Below are positions 47,946 through 59,569 of a stretch of 64,000 nucleotides of DNA, piece by piece. Each line of letters opens with the position of its first letter. Position 1 is the first letter of the stretch. The stretch covers positions 202,252-266,251 of the forward strand of contig MU277677.1 of assembly GCA_022385805.1 (NCBI GenBank), in the 5' to 3' direction. This stretch comes from Pilatotrama ljubarskyi. Its lineage: Eukaryota > Basidiomycota > Agaricomycetes > Polyporales > Polyporaceae. Below the pieces are notes generated by a model. That model searched no databases. It was not told where the DNA came from and worked only from the letters and a program-made list of their open reading frames with translations. The position numbers and the translations under genes were made by a program.

Positions 47946-48759
47946 ATGACGAACTCGGTGTACTACATCAGGTCCGAGCCCGGGCCCACGGGGAGCACGA
48001 AGACGCACCGGCTCGTGCTGACGACGACGTCGCTGCGGAACGTCGTGCTCGCGAACGCGACGGACGTGCTCTACTACGAGGTCGTCACGCCGCGGTGGGA
48101 GCGGCACCTCACGCGCGTCTCGCGGCTCGACCCGAACACGCGCTGCTTCGACCCCGTCGTGGAGCTCCTGAACGGACACAGCCCAGGGAGCACCGGCGGG
48201 AAGGACGAGGACGCGAAGCGTGTCGTCGCGCTGAGGTTCTATGGGGGCGGCGAGCTGAGGGCGGTGGACGAGTTCCTCCATGTGGAGCCGCTGGGCGCGG
48301 AGGGGAAGAAGGGGCACCTGGATGAGCTGTCAGCATTTGGGTTCCGTTTGGTTGGTTGCTGACCGGAAAGCTGATAGAGAGCGTGTCTGAAGGAGAGCGT
48401 GGTTCCGGAGCAAGGACGGACACAGGTACACCTGGCACGCGGACAAGAAGCGGCTGGAGGTGAGTGTCAGTACATCGTCTCATTCATGCGACTCTGCGGG
48501 GGAGAGCTGAGAGAGCCGTAGTTGATACGAGACGACAATTTCGACAAGCCGGTCGCGTCGTTCCACAAGGAGAGGCGGTACTTGCATGTGCTGCGCATGT
48601 CGCAACACCCGTACCTGGAAGTACATGCGTCGGCGCTGGACAGCTTGGACTATATCATCGGTACGTCTTGACATTCCTTGGTGTGAAGGTATCTCACCGT
48701 GTCCTCCAGTCTCCTTCCTCTTGGTTGAGCGGCTCCGTAGGGAGTTTGGGTTCGGTTGA
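47946..48759 (+). CDS. DUF6593 protein (Agaricomycete-specific)
   Basis: Family of unknown function, multicopy in mushroom-forming fungi. Starts MTNSVYYIRSEPGPTGSTKT, a short polar N-terminus, then VLYYEVVTPRWERHLTRVSR, WFRSKDGHRYTWHADKKRLE, PVASFHKERRYLHVLRMSQH and the C-terminal LDYIIVSFLLVERLRREFGF. The central WFRxxDGxxYxW pattern and the ending LDxIxVxFLxVE are family hallmarks. Introns at about 48456-48521 and 48661-48708, plus one before 48397 whose donor is not clean. About 210 residues. No signal peptide or membrane segment. Confidence 0.8.
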
Positions 48760-49024
48760 CGCGCGAGCAACGCACATGATGTTCGGCAGTGGCGTATAGG
48801 AAGACTGAATCCGCATCGAATAGACTCGTCGCAGAACGTTTCTCATGCACCGATCTCCGTATGCGAACGTAGCTCAACACAATTTATGTGAATGCCGCAA
48901 GCGCCAAAAGTCGGAGAAGGTACACGATGTGAGCAGGAGCAAGGGGGAAAGTCAATCTGCCGCGTATACGAAGAGCACACAGGACGATCCTTACGAGCCG
49001 GCAGAGAGTGTCTCACCCGGATTT

Positions 49025-50032
49025 CTAGTCGCTGGGTGCCTTAGCGGCCTCCTTCTCACCCTTGAGAATCTGCTCAACGTTGTTCCCGAGGCGCTTGCGC
49101 TCCTCCAGGGTCAGCTTCGGTGCCGTCGACGAGTACCCCAGCTCTGAGAATCGCAACACAAGTGAGAGGGCTGGATCTTTAGGGGTATGGCATGAAAGGC
49201 TCACTGAGGCTGGCGTACTGGAGAGGAACCTCGTCGCTCCGCACCGGGAGAGTGGACAGGTCCAGAGGGAAGGGTGGACCGAGCCATGCTTGTCGGATCT
49301 CATGGTCCCTGCACACGCCTTGTCAGTTTCCATTGTGACCTTGACACAAGTCAACATACTTCCTCTGGGAGGGATGGAAGTCATGGTGAGCCGGAGTCAA
49401 GTCGCCTGGGAGATAGGACCACGGAGACGGAAGACGTACCTCCTCACGGGTTAGCGGATGTATCAGAACGCTGTCTTGACCTATGAGCACCATGATCGCT
49501 GGTGGTAGGCTCGCACGCAACCCACCTGAGATTGCCCCTGTTCAAGCAGAGGTACGAGTAGACTGAGACGAAGGATTCCGACGGGCACCAGATTTCGTAC
49601 GAGCCTGCCGAATGAAACTGTCAACTCTGCGCGAGGCATGCATGTGAAGTAGCTCACCGACAGGGTGGGGACCAATTGGGTCTGTGTTCACTCGGAAGAG
49701 TGGGACTGCGACGAAGGCGCCGTCGCGCCTGAGACGCAGCACGGCATCCCTGAGTTCGAGGGCGGCATGGTGCTCGTCCGCGTTTCTCTGGTGGAAGTAT
49801 ATGTCTGCATGATTTTCAGACGCCTCTCATGTATGATATTCATCGTAGGTACTTACGGAAATGCCACTCTCTGGAGGAGTCGGCGCAGAGGAAGAGAGGA
49901 ACCAATCAGCATCTAGATGCGGAGGGCCCGCCAAGCGTCGTTCTCGGAACGAGGCGTGAGTGTCAGAGTGTGGGCAACGCACTTGATCTCTGACTCTACG
50001 ACCTCCTTCACGTCCGTCGGCGGCGGGCTCAT
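49025..50032 (-). CDS. DOPA 4,5-dioxygenase-like enzyme
   Basis: Small extradiol-cleaving dioxygenase family; a fungal relative opens the DOPA ring to give betalamic acid pigments, and bacterial relatives act on lignin-derived catechols. Seven or so short exons splice into MSPPPTDVKEVVESEIK, EWHFHIYFHQRNADEHHAAL, GAFVAVPLFRVNTDPIGPHP, YEIWCPSESFVSVYSYLCLN, VLIHPLTREEVRDHEIRQAW and LGPPFPLDLSTLPVRSDEVP. The family's metal-binding-type His motifs (EWHFHIYFH, GPHP, LIHPLTR) are all present. The join AA|A across the first intron restores Lys then EWHFH. Ends in a charged tail to 49025. The substrate here is not known. Confidence 0.85.
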
Positions 50033-50645
50033 GTTGCTGGCACTGGACGACCTCGGACGAGTGCAAACGGCGCAGGACGCAAGAAGAGGTCCTGCTGTGA
50101 GAACGGCCTTCGATGCATCGCACCGTGGCCCGTGGGTTGGGCGCGTGCACGTCCGACATTGCGCTACTCGACCGCGCTCTTGCCTCATCTCTCCAGTTGA
50201 CGCTCTCATCCTCCTCGAGGCCTTCTCACCGTCTGCACAACCACAACGACGAATGGCCTGGCAACTTATGTCGCTGACAATGCCAGCTGCACGGATGTCC
50301 GCACGGCAACCACAGGAGTGGCCGGAACATCAAGCTGGTGCGCATACATTCAGCTCGAGTTCACAACCGTCTGGGGGACGGTCAACTCTGCTATGCTCCG
50401 CTTACAAGCGTAGCCTCAGGTATGATAGGGCGGACTGCTGGCTGACAATCTCAATTATGTCTCACCTCTGCCTACGGTGACATGGACATTCCTGAGGCCA
50501 GCCGCACCGTCCCGATAGGAATCCTCTCTGTGTCGTCCGTCTGCACCTGAAGCGCTCCTTGCTCTCTGCCTAGTCGCTCTGCACCTCCTTTACGGTTTCT
50601 TCTCCTTGCTTTCTAGCCGCTTTCCTTCATCCCTTTGCTTTCGAA
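50033..50645. other. Divergent promoter dioxygenase/PL14
   Basis: About 0.6 kb shared upstream region of the dioxygenase (minus) and the polysaccharide lyase (plus). The pyrimidine-rich leader at 50540-50640 precedes the lyase ATG. No gene seen. Confidence 0.5.
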
Positions 50646-52733
50646 ATGGCCTTGACGGCTACCGTGCTTTTGGCCACTTTTGCTGTCTTCGATTCTCTGG
50701 CTGCGCCTCTCTCATCGGACAATGCCAACGCCACAAGTGTTTTCTCGACAGCAGTCTCTTCGGAAGTCACGTCGACTTGGGCTACTGATGCTGTTTCTTC
50801 GTCTATGCTGACGCTTGGGCCTGCTGCGGTCGTGGCAACGTCTAGTTCTGCTGCCTCGGACTCTATGCTCATCTCCGGGTCTCAGGACTCTGCGTCAGCC
50901 TCCCAGACAGTACTAGTGACAGATCCCTCGTCTTCCTTCCCCGCTTCCCTTGCATCAAGTACTTTCGAAACACCCTTAACCACCGCAATAGTCTCGACCG
51001 TCTTCGAAGCCCCTCCTACAGTCACCGTAACAGCGCCCCCGCAAACGGTGACCGACACGATCACCATCGTACCCCCGCCAACGCCCTCGCCCACGGTCGA
51101 AGAGACAGCATGGTCTGCCCCGGCGCAGATGACGGACCTCTCCGCGTTCAACGTCCAGAACTTCGCGTACGGGCACCAGAACATGCGCATCATCGTCCCC
51201 GCGCCGCCTCTCGACAACTCCACCTCCACCCCTTCCCCGTCCAGCACGTCCAACTTCTCCTCCGAAGCCATCTCGGAAGCGCAGCTCGCCATCGCGTCCG
51301 CCGCGTCCGCCGGGATCATCCCCCCGCCGCCCGATCCCACTGCATCAGGCTCCGCGGCGTTCCTGCAGCTCTTCTATCCCGCGAACTCGGTGAACCCCGC
51401 GCAGGAGCCGCAGGGCGGCGCCGACTTCTACGCGACGCCGCTGGATTTGAGCAAGGCGCGGAACGTGTCGCTCGAGTATAGCGTGTTCTTCCCCGCGGAC
51501 TTTGACTTCGTCCAGGCGGGGAAGCTCCCGGGGGTATATGGCGGGCATGACGGGTGCTCGGGCGGGGACGACGCGCTGGCGTGCTGGAGCACGCGGTTGA
51601 TGTGGCGGGCGAAGGGGCTGGGGGAGCTCTACCTGGTGCGTCTCTCTTCCTTTCGACGCGGGCTTGAGGTCGGACCGGCGCTGACGGACGGCGCCTCGAT
51701 TACAGTACGCACCCAAAGACAAACAGACCCCTGCGCTCTGCGCGACGCCGCCCCAGTCCGTGTGCGACGCCGACTACGGCCTCTCGATCGGGCGCGGGTC
51801 CTTCGCGTTCGCTCCCGGCAATTGGACACACGTCAAGCAGACCGTCACTCTGAACACGCCAGGGAAGCAGGACGGCGGGTTCGCGCTCGACGTGGACGGC
51901 GTGCGGGTCATCGAGCGGGGGGACGTGTATTATCGCGGGGCCCCGGCGAGCGGGGAGGACGAGGACGGAGGGGTACAGGACGAGGGTGTGCCGGTGGTTC
52001 CTGTCCCGGGTGTTCCTGCTGCGATTCCGGTCGCTGGCGCTGTTGGCGGAGGAGCGGCGGCAGTAGAAGAGGCTTCAAGGGAGGACTTCCCGACGAGGGT
52101 GGAGGACGACAGCGGCGGGTTCATCAAGGCGCCGTTCCACATCAAGGTCGACAGCGTCCTCGGCAACGTCAACGCGTTGGTCGCCCGCCGGGCCTTTACG
52201 CCTGCGTTCGTGCCGCCCGCATCGTATTCGCCGTTCACACCGGCACCGCCCCCGCCGCCGCAGAACGACAGCTCTGGCGCGCACGCGTTCACGCCTGCGT
52301 TCGCACCTCCTACCTTCGTCCCGCCGAATGTGACGGCGCCGGACGTCAAGTTCGCGGACCCCGCCGTGGCGCCATCGTCCTCGGGGGATTCCGAGCAGTC
52401 TACTACGACTAACTGTGTGACGACGACGGTGCCCGCGACGCAGACGGTGACGGAGACGGTCTACCCGACGAGCACCGAGACGTCGTACGTCATGGCGCTC
52501 GAGACCGACGGCGCCATCTCCGCGGCATCTGTCGCCTCTCCCACCCCGATCGGGTTCACGGGCCTGTTCTTCAGGTGAGCTCTTGCTGCATCCATATGAG
52601 TTGAGGCGGTCGTGCTGACTGGGTTGGGACTGGGACGTGAAGTACGTTCTTTGGCGGGCACGAGGCGAAGTACGCGACGCCGAAGGACCAGTTCACTTGG
52701 TTCAAGGACTTTGCGATGACGGTCAACGCTTGA
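50646..52733 (+). CDS. Secreted polysaccharide lyase, PL14-like
   Basis: Extracellular enzyme of the PL14/alginate-lyase-like fold, cleaving uronic-acid polymers by beta-elimination. Signal peptide MALTATVLLATFAVFDSLAA, then about 150 residues of Ser/Thr/Ala-rich mucin-like linker. The catalytic part has LEYSVFFPADFDFVQAGKLP, GVYGGHDGCSGGDDALACWS, TRLMWRAKGLGELYL spliced to YAPKDKQTPALC, then YGLSIGRGSFAFAPGNWTHV and FALDVDGVRVIERGDVYYR. A ~60-residue acidic/Gly/Ala insert (51945-52130) and a Pro-rich stretch (52200-52330) interrupt the domain. The last exon reads FGGHEAKYATPKDQFTWFKD FAMTVNA. Two introns (about 51637-51704 and 52575-52643). The FGGHE ending is shared by fungal PL14 proteins. 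Confidence 0.82.
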
Positions 52734-53897
52734 TGCGGCGACCCTTAGTTGCATTCTCGCTGGCGGGCTCCTCGTCCTCTTTCCTTTGGTCGGTTCGGCC
52801 TTCTGCGCGATGTCTGACGCTGCTGTGCACTGTCGCTTTCTAGTCTAGTGCTAATCTACCTCTTCGAGCTCATACACGCGATCTCGGCCCGCCAGCACGA
52901 GTCCTCAGCGCTCAGCCTGTGCGTTCGACGGGCAGCAGCGGTAGCTTCAGGAGATGCGTGCGCGCGTAGTCGGACCACTTCGCAGCGCGATGGTCTCCGC
53001 GCTCCGGGTGGCCTGCAGCGCCCTCCACTGTGAGGTTGGCTGTGCGATTCGAGCTCCGTATGCTGCGGCCTTGGTCACGATGATGAGTAGACCGTGGCAA
53101 ACAGAGGGATCCTCGCACTGCGCATGCCCATGGCCGGAGCTTGGCGTTTGAATTTTGACTGACTGTGCCTCCGGACCGGGGTGTGCTCTATTGAGCCCGA
53201 CTGGCTCGTTGTGGCTGTCTCCCTGTGTTATCGTTATACGGAAGATATATAGAGATAAAGCACTCGTGTATCGCGGTACCTGTGTCGTACAGTGCAGTCC
53301 ATTGGGAAGTTTCTAATAGCAGAAGAGAGCGCCTAATAGTACGAGACTCGTGGCGCTGCGTCAGACTGCATTTCCGACTCGTGCAGGGGCTATGACATCA
53401 GTGAGAGTCCTCCATGGCTTCATGGACTTGTGGGAGGATGGAAGTGCTCGCCTACTGTATCGTTGCGGAAGTCGGAGGTGCAGATTGGGTGTGAACGAGG
53501 ACAGATTGAAGCCGGGGCCGGGGCGTGGAAGGCGGATGAGGGGTGCCGATAAGGGGTTATCCGGGGAAAAGGGGCAGAGGAAACGACTGGGAGAGTTTGC
53601 TGACTCCACCGACCGACCGGGGAGAACACGGACTCTGCGCACTGAGAGCAGTCCGCTCGCCGTCCGCTGCTTGCGCGTATTGTGCGTATGTATGGCTTGC
53701 TGACCCTCCCTCCTTGTCTTTCTCGACTCTCTTCTGCTCTCTCATCCGCATCCGACGCGGGGCTCGACCACATCCGACGGTCCTCTGCACAAAGCCACCT
53801 CTCCCGGCCGTCTCTCTGCTGTACATTTGTTTGAAGATCAAAGACTGCAAGGACCCAAGGGACGCTCGACCTGCTGTAGACATTCGCCTGGACCGAC
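52734..53897. other. Intergenic PL14-kinase, no gene seen
   Basis: About 1.2 kb. The open frames at 53350-53703 and on the opposite strand lack motifs. A/T-rich gaagatatatagag near 53240 is a candidate core element, but it is more than 600 bp from the kinase start. Confidence 0.45.
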
Positions 53898-56609
53898 ATG
53901 CTCGATAGCTGGAGCTTCCACCTCAGCCCGTCTCCCTCCACGAGCTCCTCCGCACGCTCCTCCCACCTCTCCGTCCTCACCTCCGTATCGTCCGCAGCCT
54001 CGCCCCTGCCATCGCCTACGGGCAGCAAGACCCATGCGTTCTTCGCCTCGCCCTTTGGCGACGACTCTTCCATGCCCCAGCCCCCGCCCAACCCGCCCAA
54101 GCGCACCAGCTCTACCACCTTCAAGCCCTCCGAGCCCAGCACCAGCACCAGCACCAGCACCGGCGCAAGTGCGAATGCTAATGGGAAACCCGAAGACACG
54201 CCGAGGATAGAGCACAAAGCCCCCGCCCGCTCCCTGAACGCCGAGTTCTTCGGCCCGTCCCTCCTCCCCACCCCGCCCTCTAGCATCCGCTCCTTCTCGG
54301 GCAGCGCGTCCGGCTCCGTCCCCGGCTCGCGCGACAACTCCACTTCGCCCCCGTCCGCGCGCGTGCCCCTCCCCCCGCTCTCCAGGCTCTTCCCCTCGCG
54401 CGCGCGCTACGGCACCGAGCCCGACGCGTCCCATCTCCCATCTCACTCGCACTCTCACCATACCCACCCTCATCAGCATCAGCACCCGGGGACGAACGTG
54501 CGGCGCGACTTTGTCCATCTGGACACGACGAACCTGCTGCCGCCACATGGCGCGCCTGCTCCGCCTTATCACCACGCAGGGGAGCATACCGTATCTCCCG
54601 TCGACATCTCACACCCGCATGCGCACGAAGCGTCGTCGTCATCCGCGCAGGTGACGCCCAGGCCTACGCGCCGTGAAGAAGCCTCGTCCTACGTCGCGCG
54701 CCAGCCCCCGCCCTCGCCTCCGCCCTCCGAGCCCGACCACCACCCCCCAGAACCGCCCTCTGCGTCGACCTCCTCGCACCCTTCACCGGAGCCCGCCTCC
54801 GCCCCGGAACCGCTGGCCCCTGGGGTCACGCTGACGAGCTCTTCGCTCACGCTCGAGCTCGTGAAGCCGCTCGGGACGGGCACGTTCAGCAGCGTGTGGC
54901 TCGCGCGCGATGTCAAGGGCCAACTCGGCGCGCTCGAGCTCGTGAGGAAGTCGTCGCTCGCGCGAAGCAAGAGTTTTAGGCTGGGGAGGGGCAAGGGAAG
55001 GGGGAGGGAGAGGACGATTGACGGGACGAGGCCGACGAGGAAGAAGCAGGTCGTGAAGGAGGGCGAGGGCGAGGGCGAGGGCGAGGGCGAGAGAGGGCCG
55101 AGGCGCGAGGGGACAGAGGTCCTGTCGCCCGGGGAGGAGCCCACGAAGATCCTACAGCAGAACAGCGGGCAGGAGGATACGGGCCGCTTGGTCGCGGTGA
55201 AGATGACGGCACGTTCGCTGTGCGACGCGAACTCGCGCTCGCGCGTGAGCTTCGTGCGCGAGGTCGAGGTGCTCAGGGTGAGTGTCTTCTTTTGTCTTAG
55301 GGTCTGTGACCGTTTGTGCGTGCCGGGAGGGCTGCGGGAGATTCGGGGAGGGTGGTTGTGCTGACGCGTTTTGCTGCGAAGTGGTGGTGGTGGTGGTTGT
55401 ATGCGGTCAATGCGACCCAAGAACGCCAGAGCGGTAGTGGTCTCCCGTCAACATTGCACTTACTAACACCCCCCCTCCTTGCCCACAGCACATCGCGCAC
55501 CCCTCGATCGTCTCGTACCTGCACTCCTTCAGCACGCCGACGCACCACTGCCTCGTGCTCGAGCACATCGCGGGCGGCGAGCTCCTCGAGCTCGTCGATG
55601 ACCCGCAGCGCCATGCGCGCCTCACCGAGCCGCTCGTCCGCCGCATTTGGGGCGAGCTCTGCAAAGCCGTCGCGTGGATGCACAGCGTCGGGCTCGTGCA
55701 CCGCGACATCAAGCTCGAGAGTGCGTACCCCCTCTCTCTCTGTGTATGTGTATGTGAACAGCATAGCGCGGTCTCTAACGCACTCGAACGGCAGACATCC
55801 TCCTGACCGCCGACCCGTTCGCCCAGCCGCTGCCCGCCTCCTCGCTCATCAAGCTCACCGACTTTGGCCTCTCGCGCTTCGTCGACCCCGCCCAGCCGCT
55901 CCTCACCACGCTCTGCGGCTCCGAGTCGTACGCCGCGCCCGAGCTCGTCATGGGCCGCGCGTACGACGGGCGCGAGACGGACGCGTGGGCGTGCGGCGTC
56001 GTCCTGTACGCGCTCGCCACGCGCAGGCTTCCGTTCGACGCGCCGCCCGCCGACGGACAAGGCGGGCAATCGGGAGGGGGTATCCCCCACGAGCAGCGGG
56101 CGCGCGTGGAGGCGGATTGGGAGGTGCAGAGGCGTAAGAGGGGCGAGAGGAGGGCGCTGTTGGTCCGGATCGCCAAGGGCGAGTATTCGTGGCCCGAGCC
56201 CGCGCCGGCATCACCCCGCGAATCCGGCGAGAGCGCGGAAGCGAGCGGCGAGGCGCTCGCGCGGAGCGAGGGCATACGGAGGATGGTCGGTCGGCTGCTC
56301 GTGCGCGACCCGCGGAAGCGCGCGCGCGTCGCGGAGCTGTGGGAGGACGGGTGGATGCGCGGGGAGGGCGCGCCCCCGCCGCCGGTTTTGCCGCCGCCGG
56401 ACGATGCTTTGCCTGTGGCGGAGGCGGAGGCGGGGCCCGTGCCGTTGCCTGCGGAGGACGAGGTCGTCGCTGTCGTTCCGGACGCGGACGGTGAAGTGGA
56501 GAGTGAGGTAGATGTCGATGTCGATGCGGAGGTCGATGCTGACGACGAGGGCGTGTTGGTGGATGGTGAGGATATCGGGCCGGGGAGCGTCGCTCGTCAG
56601 GAGCATTAG
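53898..56609 (+). CDS. Serine/threonine protein kinase (CAMK-like) with large N-terminal extension
   Basis: The N-terminal ~310 residues are disordered, rich in Ser/Pro/His (SHSHSHHTHPHQHQHP). The kinase domain begins LELVKPLGTGTFSSVWLARD. An ~85-residue basic then Glu/Gly-repeat insertion (gagggc hexamers at about 55060-55090) separates the Gly-loop from the Lys motif RLVAVKM. Then SIVSYLHSFSTPTHHCLVLE, the HRDIKLEN catalytic loop (restored across intron 55721-55795), LTDFGLSRF, LCGSESYAAPELVMG and WACGVVLYALATRRLPFDAP follow. The acidic tail ends DGEDIGPGSVARQEH. Introns are at 55276-55488 and 55721-55795. The catalytic set is complete. I cannot assign a named orthologue. Its last ~100 codons and 3' flank are duplicated at 59279. 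Confidence 0.88.
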
Positions 56610-59265
56610 CGAACCGGTCCCGCTCGTCCCACCGTCCTTCATTGCGCTTGTTGCGCAGCGGCTGAGCATACTGTTCATGCCCGGCGACCACCACGCAGCA
56701 TACACCTCGAAATAGCCTCCCCGCATGCGGTCTCCCTCTCTGCCCCCAACGCCCCGGGAGACACTGTAATACATGAAAGAAGAAATCCTCCATCGTTCTC
56801 ATAACATATTGCTCTCACTTACCCTGTTGTCACACTACCCGCCGCGCCTCCTGCCCTGCCTTGCTCACGCCTGCACTCTGCTACGTCTCGCTCTCGCTTG
56901 TGCCACCATCCCCCCCGTGCTCCTATCAGTACCATTCCCGTCCTTCCTGGCCTCACACTCACGCATACCACCATCACCACAGCACGTGTGCCTACACCAC
57001 AATTACCATCGCGATATCACCATCCCGCCATCCTTGCAATATACATAATGATATATGCGTATACTCAATCGTCCGTAGCGATAGCGTACCGTACACTTCA
57101 TACGTTCCTGCGCAGCCCTCTCTTCGACCGTTCCCGATCCCGTCCGCTCGATTGTGGCTTGGTGTGGTTGCTAATTCTCTAATCTGGAGTCCTGCGGATC
57201 CGTTTCGTGTGTTCTTACACTTGCGCTGCAGCTATGACGAATAGATGCCGTCTGGCCCAAAGTTTTGCGGGTAAGCTGCCACCTAGGACATCGGACGAGG
57301 GGTTCAAGATAGCCGAAGAGCGCAAGAACTGTGTACATCGTCCCGAGCTCATGAGATGAGGAGATGGCCAGGTAAGGCGCGGTCCCGCACTGGCACCTGC
57401 ATCCGACTGAGGCTGCTAGTACTACTCGAGGAGTGACGATGCGCCGGGTATCTCCGCCGCGCCACGACGCCGTGAAGGCGCTCCTTGTTGGCTTCAGGCC
57501 TAATGGTAGGCATGTCTAGCTGCGAAGAAGGAGGCCCTCAGAGCGTTCTATTAACATACCCACACATCGGTGGAGGGGCGTGAGAAATCGCTGGTGGATA
57601 TGCTGTAGAACGACGTACATGGAGAACCTCGAAGTCCTTGAGTTGATCGCGTGTGTATAGTAGGTGACGAAAGAATTCACTGTAGAACTGCAGAGATAGC
57701 GATTCAGGGCTGGGGGGACGAGGACGACATAGATAACACGAGGGGAGCACGAGGCTCACGCACCTCGGATTCATGCCGGAGTGTGCGCGCGGCGGGGCCG
57801 ACCTGCCCAACGAAGTTGGGGGGAACGATGTCCTGTGACCACACAGACCACGTCAGAGTCGCAGGTAGAACAGAGACCAGGCTACACGTACGCGCTTGTT
57901 CACGAGCCTCTTGAGCATGCCCCAGCAAGACGGCGAAGGCACGACGTATAAGCGGCAGCCACTCGCAGCGTGACGCCGTCAAGGATAATCGCTCACTGCG
58001 CCGTCTTCACTAGCCCGGAGTATGCGGCAAGGACAGATCTGCCGTCCTCACTATTACGAGAGTGGATGTCCCCTTCCTGTGGCAAGACGTCAATGGCCTC
58101 AGACGATCCGCTGACAAGCAGTGGATCAGACTCAGAATCCACGCACCTCTAGAAACGACAACTCGTTCTGCAGCACCTCAACGACGCGGCGGAAGTCCCC
58201 CTCGATGGGCTAACCGCAGGCAGTCACCAGTGTCAGTCACGAAGTGATCACGAAAGTTCGATATTGAAGGGACGTACCGGGCCCTTATCTGCGGCGTTGT
58301 CTTTGGTGACTTGCTCGACCTGCTTGTCGAGGTTGGCGAAAGCCGCGGTGACCCGATCGATGGACTGGATGGCTGTCATTACGTTCTGGGACACCGCCCC
58401 CATGGCGAGGGCGACGACGAGCCCGGCGGCTGAGAGGATCCTAGAGGTGAACTTCATGGTGGAGGAAGCACTGGCTGGGTGGCTGGAGGCGGGTGTGAGC
58501 GGGTTATTCGAGCTGCGTCGAATGAATTGCTCGATGTTGCAGACCTTCCTTTGTACACATCGCGACATTCCGTAGTCCGAAGACTGGGGAAATATCACGC
58601 GCCATCTCTGTGAGCTGCATGCAAAGCCATAGTCCGAATGACATGTGGCAAGTCCTCCGATGAGCATCTTCGTCTGTACGTCCGATCAGAGCGTATGCGA
58701 TGACAAGAAACATGCAGCTATGCACCTGTACGTCCGGCTAGGTAGCGATGCAAGTATGCATCGGGTTGTTTTTGGCCTTGCGAGGCGTGGGATGTGCGCA
58801 GGGAACGTACAACCATCGGCACACGACTGTGTCCTGCACGGATGCGCAAAGGGGCAGTTCAGGAGGGCTGCCTCGACGGTAACTCGGGATTGCCGTACTA
58901 ACATGCCATGTAATTACAGGCCAAGCAGCAGCCTGCGGAGCGAACATGTGTGCGGCGTTGTCAGCATTGCTCGGCTTGTCTTCAAGCATTTGTTACCGTG
59001 AGGCTGCCGTTCGACTTCAGCTTGCCACCGACGAGCTGTGGCCTCTCGGCTTCCTAGAGAGTCCCGCGACCCATGAGATGATCCCTTTTCACTTAACGAG
59101 CAGCACCTGGGGCAAACAGGTGATGAGCGTGCGCTGTTCAAGCTAAGGAGGGAGTGTTCGTGCGCACTGCGCACCCGATCGAGCCGCGGCCTCCTGACGA
59201 GGCCCTGCTGATGGCAGGTGCAGAGGCGCCCGAAAGGGGCGCGACTCGGTACTACCTTGAAGTAG
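56301..59265. repeat. Tandem segmental duplication, unit A
   Basis: About 2.95 kb comprising the 3' end of the kinase gene, its 3' flank, the first HsbA-like gene and that gene's upstream region. Unit B (59279-62240) follows directly. The shift between copies is 2978 bp at the kinase tail and 2941 bp at the HsbA-like start codons. Matching landmarks outside genes include ctctcacttaccctgtt (56813 and 59771 areas) and gacgaatagatgccgtct (57236 and 60199 areas). Confidence 0.85.
57538..58457 (-). CDS. Small secreted protein, HsbA-like, copy 1
   Basis: Signal peptide MKFTSRILSAAGLVVALAMG, then TAIQSIDRVTAAFANLDKQV EQVTKDNAADKGP, the amphipathic pattern of hydrophobic surface-binding protein A (HsbA) proteins. 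Further short exons, in phase with copies 2 and 3, read PIEGDFRRVVEVLQNELSFL, SVLAAYSGLVKTAQ, MLKRLVNKR, IVPPNFVGQVGPAARTLRHE and FYSEFFRHLLYTRDQLKDFE, with a stop at 57538. HsbA proteins coat fungal walls and bind hydrophobic surfaces. Six or seven exons. The family call rests on pattern only; the signal peptide and paralogy are clear. Confidence 0.7.
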
Positions 59266-59278
59266 TCTTGAAGTACTC
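58458..59278. other. Upstream region of HsbA-like copy 1
   Basis: Contains a block beginning gatcagagcgta (about 58684) found at a similar distance upstream of all three copies. The unit A/B junction lies near 59265-59278 (ttgaagtagtcttgaagtact). Confidence 0.6.
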
Positions 59279-59569
59279 GTGCGCGACCCGCGGAAGCGCG
59301 CGCGCGTCGCGGAGCTGTGGGAGGACGGGTGGATGCGCGGGGAGAGCGCGCCCCCGCCGCCCGTTTTGCCGCCGCCGGACGACCCCGCCGTGCCCGCGGT
59401 CGAGGCAGAATCGGCGTTGCCTGCGGAGGACGAGGTCGTTCCGGGCGTCCCGGATAGGGACGCGGAGTGGGGAGGGGAGAGCGAGGCGGACGTCGAGGCT
59501 GACGATGAGGGCGTGCTAGTGGATGGGGAGGATATCGGGCCGGGGAGCGTCGCTCGTCAGGAGCATTAG
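59275..59569 (+). pseudogene. Duplicated kinase C-terminal tail without kinase domain
   Basis: Encodes VRDPRKRARVAELWEDGWMR, the acidic tail and the same ending DGEDIGPGSVARQEH as the full kinase. It begins abruptly at the duplication junction and lacks the catalytic domain. Differences from the parent include several indels, all multiples of three, and the stop codon is kept at 59567-59569. No plausible start or promoter precedes it beyond sequence that belongs to the HsbA-like upstream region. It is treated as a truncated gene copy, although the preserved frame is notable. Confidence 0.75.
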
